From positions 372,001 through 436,000 of the forward strand of contig NZ_JAZDRL010000002.1 in assembly GCF_047501465.1 (NCBI RefSeq): a stretch of 64,000 bases of DNA, given 5' to 3'. The position numbers and the translations under genes were made by a program. Origin of the DNA: Pseudochelatococcus sp047501465 (lineage in GTDB: Bacteria; Pseudomonadota; Alphaproteobacteria; Rhizobiales; Beijerinckiaceae). Below, piece by piece: positions 33,985-43,222 of this stretch (within the stretch, counting starts at the first letter, position 1; each line of letters opens with the position of its first letter). The notes beneath the pieces are model-generated. The model worked only from the letters and a program-made list of their open reading frames with translations. It had not been told where the DNA came from and did no database searches.

Positions 33985-34986
33985 ATGCAAGCAACAACCA
34001 AGAACACGAACCCAGACGCACAATTGAGAGTGCCCACTTCAAAACTATCCGTTCGAGACGTGTTTGGTATTGATACCGATCTGGAAGTTCCCGCTTTTAC
34101 CGAAGCTGATGAACATGTGCCGGATCTTGATCCAGACTATCTTTTCGACCGCGAGACGACACTCGCCATTCTGGCAGGCTTTGCCCGCAACCGCCGCGTG
34201 ATGATCACCGGTTACCATGGCACGGGTAAGTCCACACATATCGAGCAGGTCGCAGCGCGCCTTAATTGGCCGTGCGTGCGCGTCAACCTCGATAGCCACG
34301 TCAGCCGCGTCGATCTCGTGGGGAAGGATGCCATCGTCGTTAAAGACGGGCATCAGATCACGGAGTTCCGCGATGGCATTCTGCCGTGGGCGCTGCAGAA
34401 CAACGTCGCGCTGGTGTTCGATGAATATGATGCCGGTCGTCCGGATGTGATGTTCGTTATCCAGCGCGTGCTTGAAGTTTCAGGCCGTCTGACACTGCTC
34501 GACCAGAACCGCGTTATCCGCCCGCATCCAGCATTCCGCCTGTTTGCTACCGCCAACACGGTTGGGCTTGGTGATACTTCGGGCCTTTATCACGGCACGC
34601 AGCAGATCAACCAGGGCCAGATGGACCGCTGGTCGATTGTCGCAACGCTCAACTACCTGCCGCATGACAAGGAAGTCGATATCATTGTTGCGAAGGTGCA
34701 TAGCTACCGCACCCAACAGGGCAAGGATACGGTTGACCGAATGGTGCGACTTGCAGGCCTTACGCGCAACGCCTTCATCAATGGTGATCTCTCTACGGTG
34801 ATGAGCCCGCGCACGGTAATCACCTGGGCAGAGAATGCTGATATATTTGGTGATCTCGGCTTTGCCTTCCGCCTGACATTCCTCAACAAGTGCGACGAGA
34901 TGGAGCGTCCGCTTGTGGCGGAGTTCTATCAGCGCTGCTTTGGCAAGGAACTGCCGGAATCCTCCGCCAACATCGCCTTGTCATAA
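33985..34986 (+). CDS. cobS: CobS, aerobic cobaltochelatase AAA+ subunit
   Basis: A 333-residue AAA+ ATPase. The N-terminus has the CobS hallmark SVRDVFGIDTDLEVPAF. Walker A is GYHGTGKST, Walker B is LVFDEYDAG and the sensor region is FATANTVGLGD. With CobT and CobN it inserts cobalt into hydrogenobyrinic acid a,c-diamide in the aerobic B12 pathway. cobT follows after 41 bases. cobN is not in the window. Confidence 0.96.
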   Translation: MQATTKNTNPDAQLRVPTSKLSVRDVFGIDTDLEVPAFTEADEHVPDLDPDYLFDRETTLAILAGFARNRRVMITGYHGTGKSTHIEQVAARLNWPCVRVNLDSHVSRVDLVGKDAIVVKDGHQITEFRDGILPWALQNNVALVFDEYDAGRPDVMFVIQRVLEVSGRLTLLDQNRVIRPHPAFRLFATANTVGLGDTSGLYHGTQQINQGQMDRWSIVATLNYLPHDKEVDIIVAKVHSYRTQQGKDTVDRMVRLAGLTRNAFINGDLSTVMSPRTVITWAENADIFGDLGFAFRLTFLNKCDEMERPLVAEFYQRCFGKELPESSANIALS

Positions 34987-35027
34987 ATGCTGGATGCCGT
35001 TCGACCACATGAAAAGCGCAGACTGCG

Positions 35028-36920
35028 ATGAGCATTACAAACCGCAAGCCGGGTAATAACGCCCAGCCCAATGTGACGGAACCGATCAAACAGGCGGTTG
35101 CCGGTGCGTTGCGCAGCATTGCCGGGGCGCGAGAGCTCGAAGTCGTCTTCTCCGCCGATCGCCCCTCCCTGACGGACGAGCGCGCCCGCTTGCCTGAACC
35201 ACCCCGCCAACCCACTGCAACGGATATTGCAGTGCTACGCGGGCAAGCGGATGCGATGGCGCTACGCTTGGCTGTCCACAACAAGGCAGTGCATCAGAAA
35301 CTCGCGCCTGAAGGTGCTGCGGCACGCTCTGTTTATGACGCGATAGAGCAAGCCCGCGTTGAAGCCATCGGCGCAAAGCGCATGGTTGGTGTTGGCGACA
35401 ATATTACCGCCATGCTGGAAGATCGCTATCATCGCAGCAATTTCGAAGATATCCGGGATCGCTCCGACGCACCTATCGAGGATGCCTTATCCCTCCTTGT
35501 GCGCGAGCGTTTGACTGGCCGCCCAGCCCCTCATGCAGCCGAGAAGATAGTTTCCCTTTGGCGCGAAACGATTGAGGCCAAAGCCGGTAAAGATCTCGAC
35601 AAGTTGGCAGAGAACATCGGCGATCAGTTCGCCTTCGCCCGCAACATCCGGGAGCTTCTTGCCCATCTCGATATGGCTGACGAAGCCAATATGGAGCCCG
35701 ATGAGGGCGACGACGGCAATCAGGACGAAGCCGAAGGCGAGGAAGAAAGCAGCGACGGCGAAGCTCAACAAAGCGCAGATTCCGAACAGGCCCGCATTGA
35801 TGCGATGGACTCCGCTTCTGATGATATGGAAGAAGGCACCAGCGAAGTTGACGACGCACCATCCGGCGATATGCCTGAAGAGGGTGAGCAGTCCGATTCC
35901 GAAGAAGCAGGCACCGCGCGCAATCCGCCCCAGTCAAAGGCTGATGAATGGCGCGCCATTTCATACAAGGCCTACACAACCCGATTTGACGAGGTCACAA
36001 CCGCTGAAGAGCTATGTGACACAGACGAATTGACCCGTTTGCGCGCTTATCTCGATAAACAAATCGCCAATGTGCAAGGCGTTGTAGCGCGCCTGGCAAA
36101 CCGCTTGCAGCGCCGTCTGCTAGCGCAGCAAAACCGCGCTTGGGAGTTCGATCTCGAAGAAGGGATACTCGATCCTGCACGCTTGCCGCGTGTGATCATC
36201 GATCCATTCCAGCCGCTCTCATTCAAATACGAGAAAGACACCGATTTCCGCGACACCGTCGTGACGCTGCTGATCGACAACTCCGGCTCGATGCGCGGCC
36301 GCCCTATCACGGTTGCAGCCACTTGCGCGGATATTCTGGCGCGCACGCTGGAGCGTTGCGCGGTAAAGGTCGAAATTTTGGGCTTCACCACGCGCGCCTG
36401 GAAAGGCGGACAATCACGCGATGCGTGGTTGCAGGCTGGCAAGCCTCAAGCCCCTGGCCGCCTGAATGATTTGCGCCATATCATTTACAAATCAGCGGAT
36501 GCCCCATGGCGTCGTGCCCGGCGCAACCTTGGCCTGATGATGCGCGAAGGTCTGTTGAAAGAAAACATCGATGGCGAAGCGCTCGATTGGGCCCACAAAC
36601 GCTTGCTGGCTCGCCCGGAACAGCGACGCATTCTCATGGTGATTTCGGATGGTGCGCCGGTCGATGACTCGACGCTTTCGGTCAACCCGGGCAACTATCT
36701 CGAAAAGCATCTCCGTGCGATCATCGAAGAGATTGAAACGCGCTCACCGGTTGAGCTGATCGCCATTGGTATCGGTCACGATGTGACGCGCTATTATGAG
36801 CGTGCAGTAACGATTGTGGACGCCGAAGAACTTGGCGGTGCGATGACCGACAAGCTGGCAGAACTGTTCGAGGAAAGCCACGGACAACCGCAACGCAGCA
36901 GCCGCAAGCGGCGCGCTTGA
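35028..36920 (+). CDS. cobT: CobT, aerobic cobaltochelatase VWA subunit
   Basis: A 630-residue CobT. An N-terminal half of helical character is followed by a very acidic linker (about residues 220-300, rich in Glu, Asp, Ser, Gln) and a C-terminal von Willebrand A domain with the MIDAS motif DNSGSMRG near 417. The WAHKRLLARPEQRRILMVIS block matches the family. CobT works with CobS as a chaperone-like complex on CobN. It directly follows cobS. Confidence 0.96.
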   Translation: MSITNRKPGNNAQPNVTEPIKQAVAGALRSIAGARELEVVFSADRPSLTDERARLPEPPRQPTATDIAVLRGQADAMALRLAVHNKAVHQKLAPEGAAARSVYDAIEQARVEAIGAKRMVGVGDNITAMLEDRYHRSNFEDIRDRSDAPIEDALSLLVRERLTGRPAPHAAEKIVSLWRETIEAKAGKDLDKLAENIGDQFAFARNIRELLAHLDMADEANMEPDEGDDGNQDEAEGEEESSDGEAQQSADSEQARIDAMDSASDDMEEGTSEVDDAPSGDMPEEGEQSDSEEAGTARNPPQSKADEWRAISYKAYTTRFDEVTTAEELCDTDELTRLRAYLDKQIANVQGVVARLANRLQRRLLAQQNRAWEFDLEEGILDPARLPRVIIDPFQPLSFKYEKDTDFRDTVVTLLIDNSGSMRGRPITVAATCADILARTLERCAVKVEILGFTTRAWKGGQSRDAWLQAGKPQAPGRLNDLRHIIYKSADAPWRRARRNLGLMMREGLLKENIDGEALDWAHKRLLARPEQRRILMVISDGAPVDDSTLSVNPGNYLEKHLRAIIEEIETRSPVELIAIGIGHDVTRYYERAVTIVDAEELGGAMTDKLAELFEESHGQPQRSSRKRRA

Positions 36921-36976
36921 AGCACAGCACGCCGAATGCCCCTCTTGGCATTGTAGCAGGTATGGACTATCAAGCA

Positions 36977-37015
36977 CTTCCCGGTCGCAGCCTACCCGGG
37001 TTAAAAAACAAGGGA
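36977..37015 (+). promoter_or_regulatory. preQ1-I riboswitch in front of queC
   Basis: A short stem CCGG/CCGG (extended CCCGG/CCGGG) encloses a TCGCAGCCTA loop and is followed by the tail TTAAAAAACAAGGGA, ending 7 bases before the queC ATG. Stem, C-rich loop and A-rich tail are the layout of the preQ1 class I riboswitch. The tail overlaps the AAGGG ribosome site, so preQ1 binding should block translation of queC and the coupled que genes. Call made by pattern, not by covariance search. Confidence 0.8.
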
Positions 37016-37022
37016 CCCCACT

Positions 37023-37724
37023 ATGAAAACCATTGTCATCTGCTCCGGCGGATTGGATTCCGTATCGCTGGCCCACATGGTCAAGAATGAGCATGAGCTC
37101 ACCTGCCTCGTCTCCTTCGATTATGGACAGCGCCACCGCAAAGAGCTCGACTATGCAGCTGCCTGCGCCGTGCGCCTGGGTGTGCCGCATAACGTGATAG
37201 ACCTGCGCCCAATCGGTGCGGCACTCACAGGCTCTGCCCTGACTGACGACATCAGCGTGCCTGATGGTCACTATGCCGAAGAAACCATGCGCATCACCGT
37301 CGTGCCTAATCGCAACGCCATCATGCTCACGATTGCTTTCGGCATCGCTGCCGCGCGCGGGGATGATGCGGTGGCCGCAGCCGTTCATGGCGGCGACCAT
37401 TTCATCTATCCCGATTGTCGCCCTGCATTTACCGAAAGCTTCGAAGCGATGCAGCGCGCAGCTCTCGATGGCTATGCAGACATTCGGCTGTTTGCACCTT
37501 TTGTGCGACGCACCAAAGCTGACATCGTGACCGAAGGCGCGCGCCACGGTACGCCTTTTGCCGAAACGTGGTCATGCTACAAAGGCGGCGCCCATCATTG
37601 CGGCCGTTGCGGCACCTGCGTTGAGCGGCGCGAAGCCTTCCATCTGGCAGACATCGAAGATCCAACTGAATACGAGGACCCGGATTTCTGGTGCGAAGCC
37701 ATTGCCCGGAAGGAAACAGCCTGA
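37023..37724 (+). CDS. queC: QueC, 7-cyano-7-deazaguanine synthase
   Basis: A 233-residue ATP-dependent enzyme that turns CDG into preQ0. The PP-loop is SGGLDS (8-13). HGGDHFIYPDCRPAF and the zinc cysteines in CYKGGAHHCGRCGTC near the C-terminus are diagnostic. The stop overlaps the queD ATG by one base (TGATG). It is preceded by a preQ1 riboswitch, which is logical feedback on the pathway product. Confidence 0.97.
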   Translation: MKTIVICSGGLDSVSLAHMVKNEHELTCLVSFDYGQRHRKELDYAAACAVRLGVPHNVIDLRPIGAALTGSALTDDISVPDGHYAEETMRITVVPNRNAIMLTIAFGIAAARGDDAVAAAVHGGDHFIYPDCRPAFTESFEAMQRAALDGYADIRLFAPFVRRTKADIVTEGARHGTPFAETWSCYKGGAHHCGRCGTCVERREAFHLADIEDPTEYEDPDFWCEAIARKETA

Positions 37725-38080
37725 TGTACCGGATCACCAAGGAATTTCACTTCTCAGCCTCACACCAGCTTTCGCACCTCCCTGCTGATCACCAATGCGC
37801 CCGGCTGCATGGTCACAATTACATCGTCGTGGTGGAGCTGGCCGCGACCAACCTGAATGCTGACGGTTTCGTGCGCGATTATCACGAGCTGAAGTCGCTA
37901 AAGGATTACATCAACGACCACTTCGATCACCGTCATCTGAATGATCTGCTGCATGACCGGCCCTCAACCGCCGAAAACCTCGCCCAGCATTTCTACGACT
38001 GGTGCGCTGCACGTTGGCCGGAGACAAAGGCTGTCAAGGTCAGTGAAACGCCCAAGACCTGGGCTGAGTATCGGCCGTGA
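37724..38080 (+). CDS. queD: QueD, 6-carboxytetrahydropterin synthase
   Basis: A 118-residue protein of the 6-pyruvoyl tetrahydropterin synthase fold. Zinc histidines are in FHFSASHQL and LHGHNY, the catalytic cysteine is in DHQCARLHG, and DHRHLND supplies another catalytic residue. It makes 6-carboxytetrahydropterin from 7,8-dihydroneopterin triphosphate for queuosine synthesis. Starts with ATG overlapping the queC stop. The frame upstream of that is within queC. Confidence 0.96.
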   Translation: MYRITKEFHFSASHQLSHLPADHQCARLHGHNYIVVVELAATNLNADGFVRDYHELKSLKDYINDHFDHRHLNDLLHDRPSTAENLAQHFYDWCAARWPETKAVKVSETPKTWAEYRP

Positions 38081-38787
38081 CAACCCTGCGTATTGCCGAA
38101 ATTTTCGGCCCCACGATTCAAGGCGAAGGTGTGCTGATCGGGGAACCCACGGTCTTTGTTCGCACTGGTGGCTGTGATTATCGCTGCGCATGGTGCGACA
38201 GCCTCCACGCCGTGGACAGCGCCTACCGCCATACATGGACACCGATGGATGCGGCCGAGGTATGGGCTGAAGTTCTACGCCTTTCTGGCGGGAGGCCTCT
38301 TACCGTGTCACTCTCAGGTGGTAACCCGGCCATTCAGGACTTTTCTCTCCTGATCGAACGCGGCAAGGCAGCAGGCTATCGCTTTGCCTGTGAAACGCAA
38401 GGCTCTATCGCCAAGCCCTGGTTTGGCGCGCTTGATACACTTGTACTCAGTCCCAAACCACCATCTAGCGGCGAGGTGGTCGATTGGTCCGCCTTCAACC
38501 GCTGTCTGAATGCAGCACAAGATTGCCCGCGCACGGTGATGAAGATCGTGATCTTCGATGAAACCGATTACGTCTGGGCACGCGCTGCCGCTGATCGTTA
38601 CCCTCACCTGCCGCTATTCCTGCAGCCTGGCAATCCTGAGGTCGATCCGGACATTCCTGTCGATCCACAGCGGGTGGCGGATCGGTTGTTGTGGCTGGTG
38701 GAGAAGGTCACGGCTGATGGCTGGTTTGCTCCGCGCGTATTGCCGCAACTGCATGTTTTGATTTGGGGAAACCGGCGCGGCGTCTAA
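38077..38787 (+). CDS. queE: QueE, 7-carboxy-7-deazaguanine synthase
   Basis: A 236-residue radical SAM enzyme. The cluster cysteines are in CDYRCAWCD (CxxxCxxC), preceded by the QueE signature EIFGPTIQGEG and VRTGG. It rearranges carboxytetrahydropterin to CDG. The start is GTG overlapping the queD stop as GTGA, so translation is coupled. Part of queCDEF. Confidence 0.96.
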   Translation: MTTLRIAEIFGPTIQGEGVLIGEPTVFVRTGGCDYRCAWCDSLHAVDSAYRHTWTPMDAAEVWAEVLRLSGGRPLTVSLSGGNPAIQDFSLLIERGKAAGYRFACETQGSIAKPWFGALDTLVLSPKPPSSGEVVDWSAFNRCLNAAQDCPRTVMKIVIFDETDYVWARAAADRYPHLPLFLQPGNPEVDPDIPVDPQRVADRLLWLVEKVTADGWFAPRVLPQLHVLIWGNRRGV

Positions 38788-38821
38788 TCGCCACCCGCCC
38801 TCACCCCACGAGGAGATAATG

Positions 38822-39283
38822 ATGGAAACGATTTACAGCAATCTCAAACAACTGGGCGGCTCCACCGTCCTACCAAAATCCCCCGAAGAGGCCGAGCTTG
38901 AGCGTGTCGCCAATCCGCAAGCCGACACGGCTTACTGCATCCGCTTCACAGCACCCGAGTTCACCTCGCTTTGTCCGATGACAGGGCAGCCGGATTTTGC
39001 CCATCTGGTCATTGATTACGTACCGGGCGCCTGGCTGGTGGAGAGCAAGTCGCTAAAACTCTACCTCGGCGCATTCCGCAATCACGGCGCCTTCCATGAA
39101 GACTGCACCGTGTCTATCGGACGACGGCTGGTCGACTTCCTCGCCCCGCAATGGCTGCGGATCGGTGGCTACTGGTACCCACGTGGCGGCATCCCGATCG
39201 ATGTATTCTGGCAGACGGGCGTACAACCGGAAGGCATCTGGATCCCGGATCAAGGCGTGCCGCCCTATCGTGGCCGCGGCTGA
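38822..39283 (+). CDS. queF: QueF, preQ0 reductase
   Basis: A 153-residue NADPH-dependent nitrile oxidoreductase of the short, single-domain type. The thioimide-forming cysteine is in FTSLCPMTGQPDFAH, followed by the QueF motif ESKSLKLYLG. It produces preQ1, the ligand of the riboswitch before queC. Two adjacent ATGs exist. The second (38822) is 6 bases from AGGAG and preferred. Last gene of the que operon. Confidence 0.96.
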   Translation: METIYSNLKQLGGSTVLPKSPEEAELERVANPQADTAYCIRFTAPEFTSLCPMTGQPDFAHLVIDYVPGAWLVESKSLKLYLGAFRNHGAFHEDCTVSIGRRLVDFLAPQWLRIGGYWYPRGGIPIDVFWQTGVQPEGIWIPDQGVPPYRGRG

Positions 39284-39339
39284 TCAGGAGCAAGCAGATC
39301 GCCCAGGACCATCACGCACATGCGTGTTGCAAATAAAGT

Positions 39340-39375
39340 GTGGGCCTGAAATGCTACGGCAATGTTTCGGCCCAC
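39340..39375 (+). promoter_or_regulatory. Strong hairpin in the 5' region of the DUF305 gene
   Basis: GTGGGCC-T-GAAA (39340-39351) pairs with TTTCGGCCCAC (39365-39375), with one bulged T, 57 bases after queF and 12 bases before the GGAGG of the next gene. It lacks a T-run on the plus strand. It may stabilise the que message end or control the DUF305 gene. Confidence 0.5.
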
Positions 39376-39402
39376 CAAAACTCAGCTCGGGAGGATATTC
39401 CC

Positions 39403-39768
39403 ATGAGAAAACTCATCCTGACCACTACCACTATGATGCTTCTTGCAACACCTGTGCTCGCTCAGGATCATGGTGGGCATGGAATGTCGGGCAAAAACCA
39501 GACACCAAGTAATACCCCTGCAACGGCAGCATATAAGTCTGCCATGGACAAAATGCATGGAGACATGGCCATTGAGTACACGGGCAATGCTGATGCAGAT
39601 TTCGTTCGCGGCATGATCCCGCACCATCAAGGTGCGATCGATATGGCCAAGATCGCGCTGCAATACGGCAAGGATCCCGCTGTGCGAAAACTCGCGCAGG
39701 AGGTGATTACAGCGCAAGAAAGTGAGATTGCATGGATGCGCGAATGGCTCGCGAAGAATGCTAATTAG
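39403..39768 (+). CDS. DUF305 family exported protein
   Basis: A 121-residue protein with a Sec signal (MRKLILTTTTMMLLATPVLA), a short His/Gly/Met-rich stretch (DHGGHGMSG) and the DUF305 core VRGMIPHHQGAIDMAKIAL. The family folds as a four-helix bundle with ferritin-like character and is often tied to copper or metal stress. GGAGG is 8 bases before the ATG. The longer frame from 39340 covers a hairpin and is rejected. Confidence 0.92.
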   Translation: MRKLILTTTTMMLLATPVLAQDHGGHGMSGKNQTPSNTPATAAYKSAMDKMHGDMAIEYTGNADADFVRGMIPHHQGAIDMAKIALQYGKDPAVRKLAQEVITAQESEIAWMREWLAKNAN

Positions 39769-39817
39769 GCTCATATCAGTGTAGCCACCAATATCATGGG
39801 GGCTGCACTGCCTGCCG

Positions 39818-40273
39818 TTAGCTTAATATCTTCCGCATCTGCTTACACTGTGCAGCAATGTCTATCAGTTCTTCTGCATCCCATGCATAAAAATCCCAGC
39901 CCAGTTTTATATAAAACTCTAGTGCTTCAGGATCTGCATTTACGTAAAGCGTTTTTATTCCTAAATTACGCGCATAATCTTCCGCTAACGAAGATAACTG
40001 GCGTCCATGACCTTGCCTTTGAAGACCATCCAATATGGCTACAAGCCTCACTGCACCACAACCATCATTAAAATTATCTAGGCGAAGCGTACCAATAGGA
40101 TTTTCATTTAGAAGCAATAATAGTGGATGATTACTCGGCAGATACTCATCTTCATGCTTATCATCGTAACTTGCCACCTCGTTGCCACGCCATAGCACCT
40201 GTCGACGAATAGCGTGATATGCTTTCCAATGATCCGAAGTGATAACATTTACAAGTTTATAGCTTTTTTGCAT
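39818..40273 (-). CDS. GNAT-family N-acetyltransferase
   Basis: A 151-residue GNAT protein. The acetyl-CoA loop is in DGLQRQGHGRQLSSLAEDYARNLG (Q/RxxGxG/A motif QRQGHG), with a strand NPIGTLRLDN before it and the family end ALEFYIKLGW. The acceptor is unknown. The start is ATG 40273. A TTG two codons upstream is less likely. It is convergent with the DUF305 gene. Confidence 0.88.
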   Translation of the reverse strand: MQKSYKLVNVITSDHWKAYHAIRRQVLWRGNEVASYDDKHEDEYLPSNHPLLLLLNENPIGTLRLDNFNDGCGAVRLVAILDGLQRQGHGRQLSSLAEDYARNLGIKTLYVNADPEALEFYIKLGWDFYAWDAEELIDIAAQCKQMRKILS

Positions 40274-40611
40274 TTCCAAACCTAATGACTGTTATTGCTT
40301 GCAAACTTAGGACGTGCAGAGGAAATTGCGTCTGCAATGTTGATCTATGTGCATCCTGCGGTGATTCGGGATATTCAAACAGATTTCGCAGCAAATATCT
40401 TGGCGCTCTGAGATATGAATCTATGTACAGCTTGCAACAGCAGTCCTAAAGGCTAATATATTTCAGTAGTTTATCAGGAATGCTTGGCGGGTCAAAGCCG
40501 AAGAAACAGCGAACGACACCTACGCCATAGCCCTCCATAACCTTCCCAAATAAGTAGGATGTGGCAATGTTTAACGTAAGCGAATAACTTTATCGTTCGC
40601 TTTTTGCTAGG
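40274..40611. other. Intergenic region with a weak plus-strand terminator-like hairpin
   Basis: About 340 bases with no gene I can support. Close to its right end AAGCGAA (40578-40584) and TTCGCTT (40596-40602) form a 7-bp stem followed by TTTG, right in front of the broken gene at 40612. Confidence 0.45.
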
Positions 40612-41855
40612 ATGGAACATGATGGACCGATGCACATGTTATCGTCGCACAACCGTTCCGAGTTTTTGGCCGTTCCGCAGCTAATCCGCTTCGACTACGC
40701 CCGTGGCCACAACGGGTTTGAACCGACCCTTCTTATCAAGGCCAGCACGGTCCTATTGAAATACATCGTGCTTGGCGCACGGATGCAGCTTGCCTTCACT
40801 GTGTGCGACGGCCGCCTGCTGTACGCGCTGAAGCTGCATGACGACGGCGACAACGGCAGCATTCTTTGGTCGGTCTTGGAGCGCGAAGAAGAATTGAACG
40901 GCATTCGCGGCTTGGCGCGCAGCGAATCCTTGGTGACTTTCCTATTCAACGAACTTGCCATGAACGTCGCTTGGAACCATATGCCTATGCCGGATACGTT
41001 AGATCGCTTACTTACTTGGGCAGATAGTACGGCGCTAGGCCGGATTGACCACTCGGCTATCAAAGTTACGGCATCGCCCTTACTCAACTGCCTTCATCAT
41101 CACGTTGAAGATGATGACGAATGGTTGGTGTTAGAGGTCGGCGGAAGATCTGATTGGAAGGCCGTCCATAATCACTTCATCACGGCGGGCACTTCATCCA
41201 GCCTAATTGACCTATTCGATGGCGACGAAGGCGATCAGCAAGAGCAATTGGGCGTTTGGTTGACCGACAACCTTCAGGCAGCCATCACAGCCCACAAATT
41301 CCGAAGGGCAGGGGAACGCGGGAACTAACTGACATACTGTTGAGCCACGAGTTCGGTGCAGTGTTGATTGAATCCAAGACGCTTTCGGTTTTGGCGCGCG
41401 AATGACTGCCGGACAGGGCGAAATTAAAACGCGACGTTTCCGCCCATATCGGAAAAGCGTTCGCTCAATTGCGTGGTGCCATACGGGCGCTTAAATCCGG
41501 CGTTCTGGTGACAAGCCCCAATGGCAATACGCTGTCAATCGAACGGGAACACCCTGCCCACGCTATCGTCCTAATTCCTGATTTGGAACTTGTGGACGAC
41601 CCTGTAACCTACGGCATCGAGTTTATGCAAGACTTCATAGGCGCGACCGGCGGGTTTGCTCATCTGCTCGATATCTCGGAGTTACTCCGCATCGTGCAAG
41701 CCGCCGAAATGATAGCGGAGCGAAACACGACAACTACACTGATGATGGCGTTCGATTACTACCTTATGGAGCGCGCCAAAAAGGCGGTGGATGCTGGGAC
41801 GCTGTGTATCGAAGTGCTGTTACGCTTTGCTGACAATGAAACTACGGCGGACTGA
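40612..41855 (+). pseudogene. Broken nuclease-like gene: frameshift near 41320 and in-frame TGA at 41403
   Basis: Two open pieces appear to be one original gene of about 410 codons. The first (40612-41328, 238 codons) ends with LTDNLQAAITAHKFRRAGERGN. One base less in frame, reading continues as RELTDILLSHEFGAVLIESK, passes a TGA at 41403-41405, then LPDRAKLKRDVSAHIGKAF, and joins the second open piece (from 41469, 128 codons). The D...ESK arrangement in LTDILLSHEFGAVLIESK resembles the PD-(D/E)xK nuclease core. The function of the N-terminal part is unknown. It sits next to tRNA-Ser, a common site for acquired DNA. Two lesions argue for a true pseudogene, though sequencing errors cannot be excluded. 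Confidence 0.65.
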
Positions 41856-41970
41856 AGAACGAGCCAGTACATCTAGATATAGCTTACAATCGGCGCTTTA
41901 CTATGCACATTTGGTAACGATGCGGAATCGGCGCGGCAATATTGCGCCATAGAGGGCAATAGGCGGTGTT

Positions 41971-42060
41971 TGGCGGAGAGAGAGGGATTCGAACCCTCGA
42001 TACGGTTTCCCGTATACACACTTTCCAGGCGTGCGCCTTCAGCCACTCGGCCACCTCTCC
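41971..42060 (-). tRNA. tRNA-Ser(GGA)
   Basis: A complete class II tRNA on the minus strand with acceptor GGAGAGG pairing to CCTCTCTCC-type 3' strand, encoded CCA and a long variable arm (TACGGGAAACCGTA). The anticodon loop CTGGAAA gives GGA. Confidence 0.96.
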
Positions 42061-42289
42061 AGCATCAGCGATATGTTAGCAAAGCTAACTCAGCACCAAG
42101 CAGTCATTGCGTATGCACCGTAGTTGCAAGGAAAAAATGCACGAAGCATTTTATATTCCAGCACAACGAAAAACGCTAAGTTAACGCAATAACAGTTTGG
42201 CTTCTAACCTACAAACGCTGAATGGTGCAAGAGCTGTTTTGATTAAATCACAGCTCCGCTAACATATTTCTTATGTAAAAAACCTAGCT

Positions 42290-43222
42290 TTAACTGCCTC
42301 GCGGGAATTCCAGCCCCATTTCACGGTAGCGAGCAGGATCATCGCTCCAGTTTTCGCGTACTTTTACGAACAGAAACAAATGAACTTTCGTTTCAGCAAT
42401 CTCACTGATTTCAACCCGCGCACGCGAGCCTATAGCTTTGATCGTCTGGCCATTATGGCCAAGCACGATTTTACGCTGGCTTTCGCGCTCCACGAAAATC
42501 GTCTGCTCCACACGCGCTGAGCCATCCTTCTGCACCACCCATTGATCAGTCTCAACCGTGGATGCATAGGGAATCTCATCATGCACACGCTCAAACAGCT
42601 TTTCACGGGTAATCTCTGCCGCTAGCTGGCGCATAGGCGCATCCGACATCTGATCTTCAGGGTAAAGCCATGGCCCCGGCTGCGCAAAAGTCGCCAATCG
42701 CGCCCGAAGACTTGCAACACCATCGCCATTAAGCGCCGCGATCATGAATGTCTCGTCGAAGGCAACCTTCGCGTTGATCTTCTCCGCCAGCGCCAGCAAC
42801 GTGGAGCGCGGCACAAGATCAATCTTATTCAGAATCAGCATCTTACGCCGACGAACTTCGGTGATCTTCTCTAGGATTGCCTCGTTTTCCTCGTCAAGTC
42901 CCTTTCGAGCATCGATTAGCAAACACACAGCATCAGCATCACCTGCACCACCCCATGCGGAGGTGACCATGGCGCGATCAAGCCGACGCTTCGGGCGAAA
43001 AATGCCGGGCGTATCGACGAAAATCAGCTGTGCATTGCCTTCAATGGTAATGCCACGCACAAGCGCGCGCGTAGTCTGCACCTTATGCGAAACGATGGAA
43101 ACCTTGCCACCAACAAGCGTGTTCAGCAGCGTTGATTTACCCGCATTAGGGGCGCCAATCAGCGCAACAAAGCCACAACTTGTTTCGGTTTGTGCATCCT
43201 GCGTGTTATTCTCGTCGTTCAT
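42290..43222 (-). CDS. era: Era, ribosome-assembly GTPase
   Basis: A 310-residue Era. G1 is GAPNAGKST (23-31), the switch region TTRALVRGI and G3 DTPG follow, and G4 is NKID. The C-terminal KH domain includes the block KIVLGHNGQTIKAIGSRAR. Era binds 16S rRNA and is needed for small-subunit maturation. The ATG overlaps the rnc stop by one base (TAATG). Third gene of lepB-rnc-era. Confidence 0.97.
   Translation of the reverse strand: MNDENNTQDAQTETSCGFVALIGAPNAGKSTLLNTLVGGKVSIVSHKVQTTRALVRGITIEGNAQLIFVDTPGIFRPKRRLDRAMVTSAWGGAGDADAVCLLIDARKGLDEENEAILEKITEVRRRKMLILNKIDLVPRSTLLALAEKINAKVAFDETFMIAALNGDGVASLRARLATFAQPGPWLYPEDQMSDAPMRQLAAEITREKLFERVHDEIPYASTVETDQWVVQKDGSARVEQTIFVERESQRKIVLGHNGQTIKAIGSRARVEISEIAETKVHLFLFVKVRENWSDDPARYREMGLEFPRGS

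Noticed and set aside
36744..37547. Open frame of 267 codons on the minus strand across cobT and queC
   Set aside because: Shadow of the real plus-strand genes, whose motifs are complete.
40480..40500. Second copy of the tRNA-Ser 3' end, marking an island over the broken nuclease gene
   Set aside because: Only seven bases (TTGGCGG) match, which is not more than chance.
41403..41405. TGA read as tryptophan or selenocysteine
   Set aside because: Housekeeping genes here use TGA as stop, no SECIS-like structure is seen, and a frameshift nearby plus similar TGA lesions in the phage lysozyme remnant point to decay.
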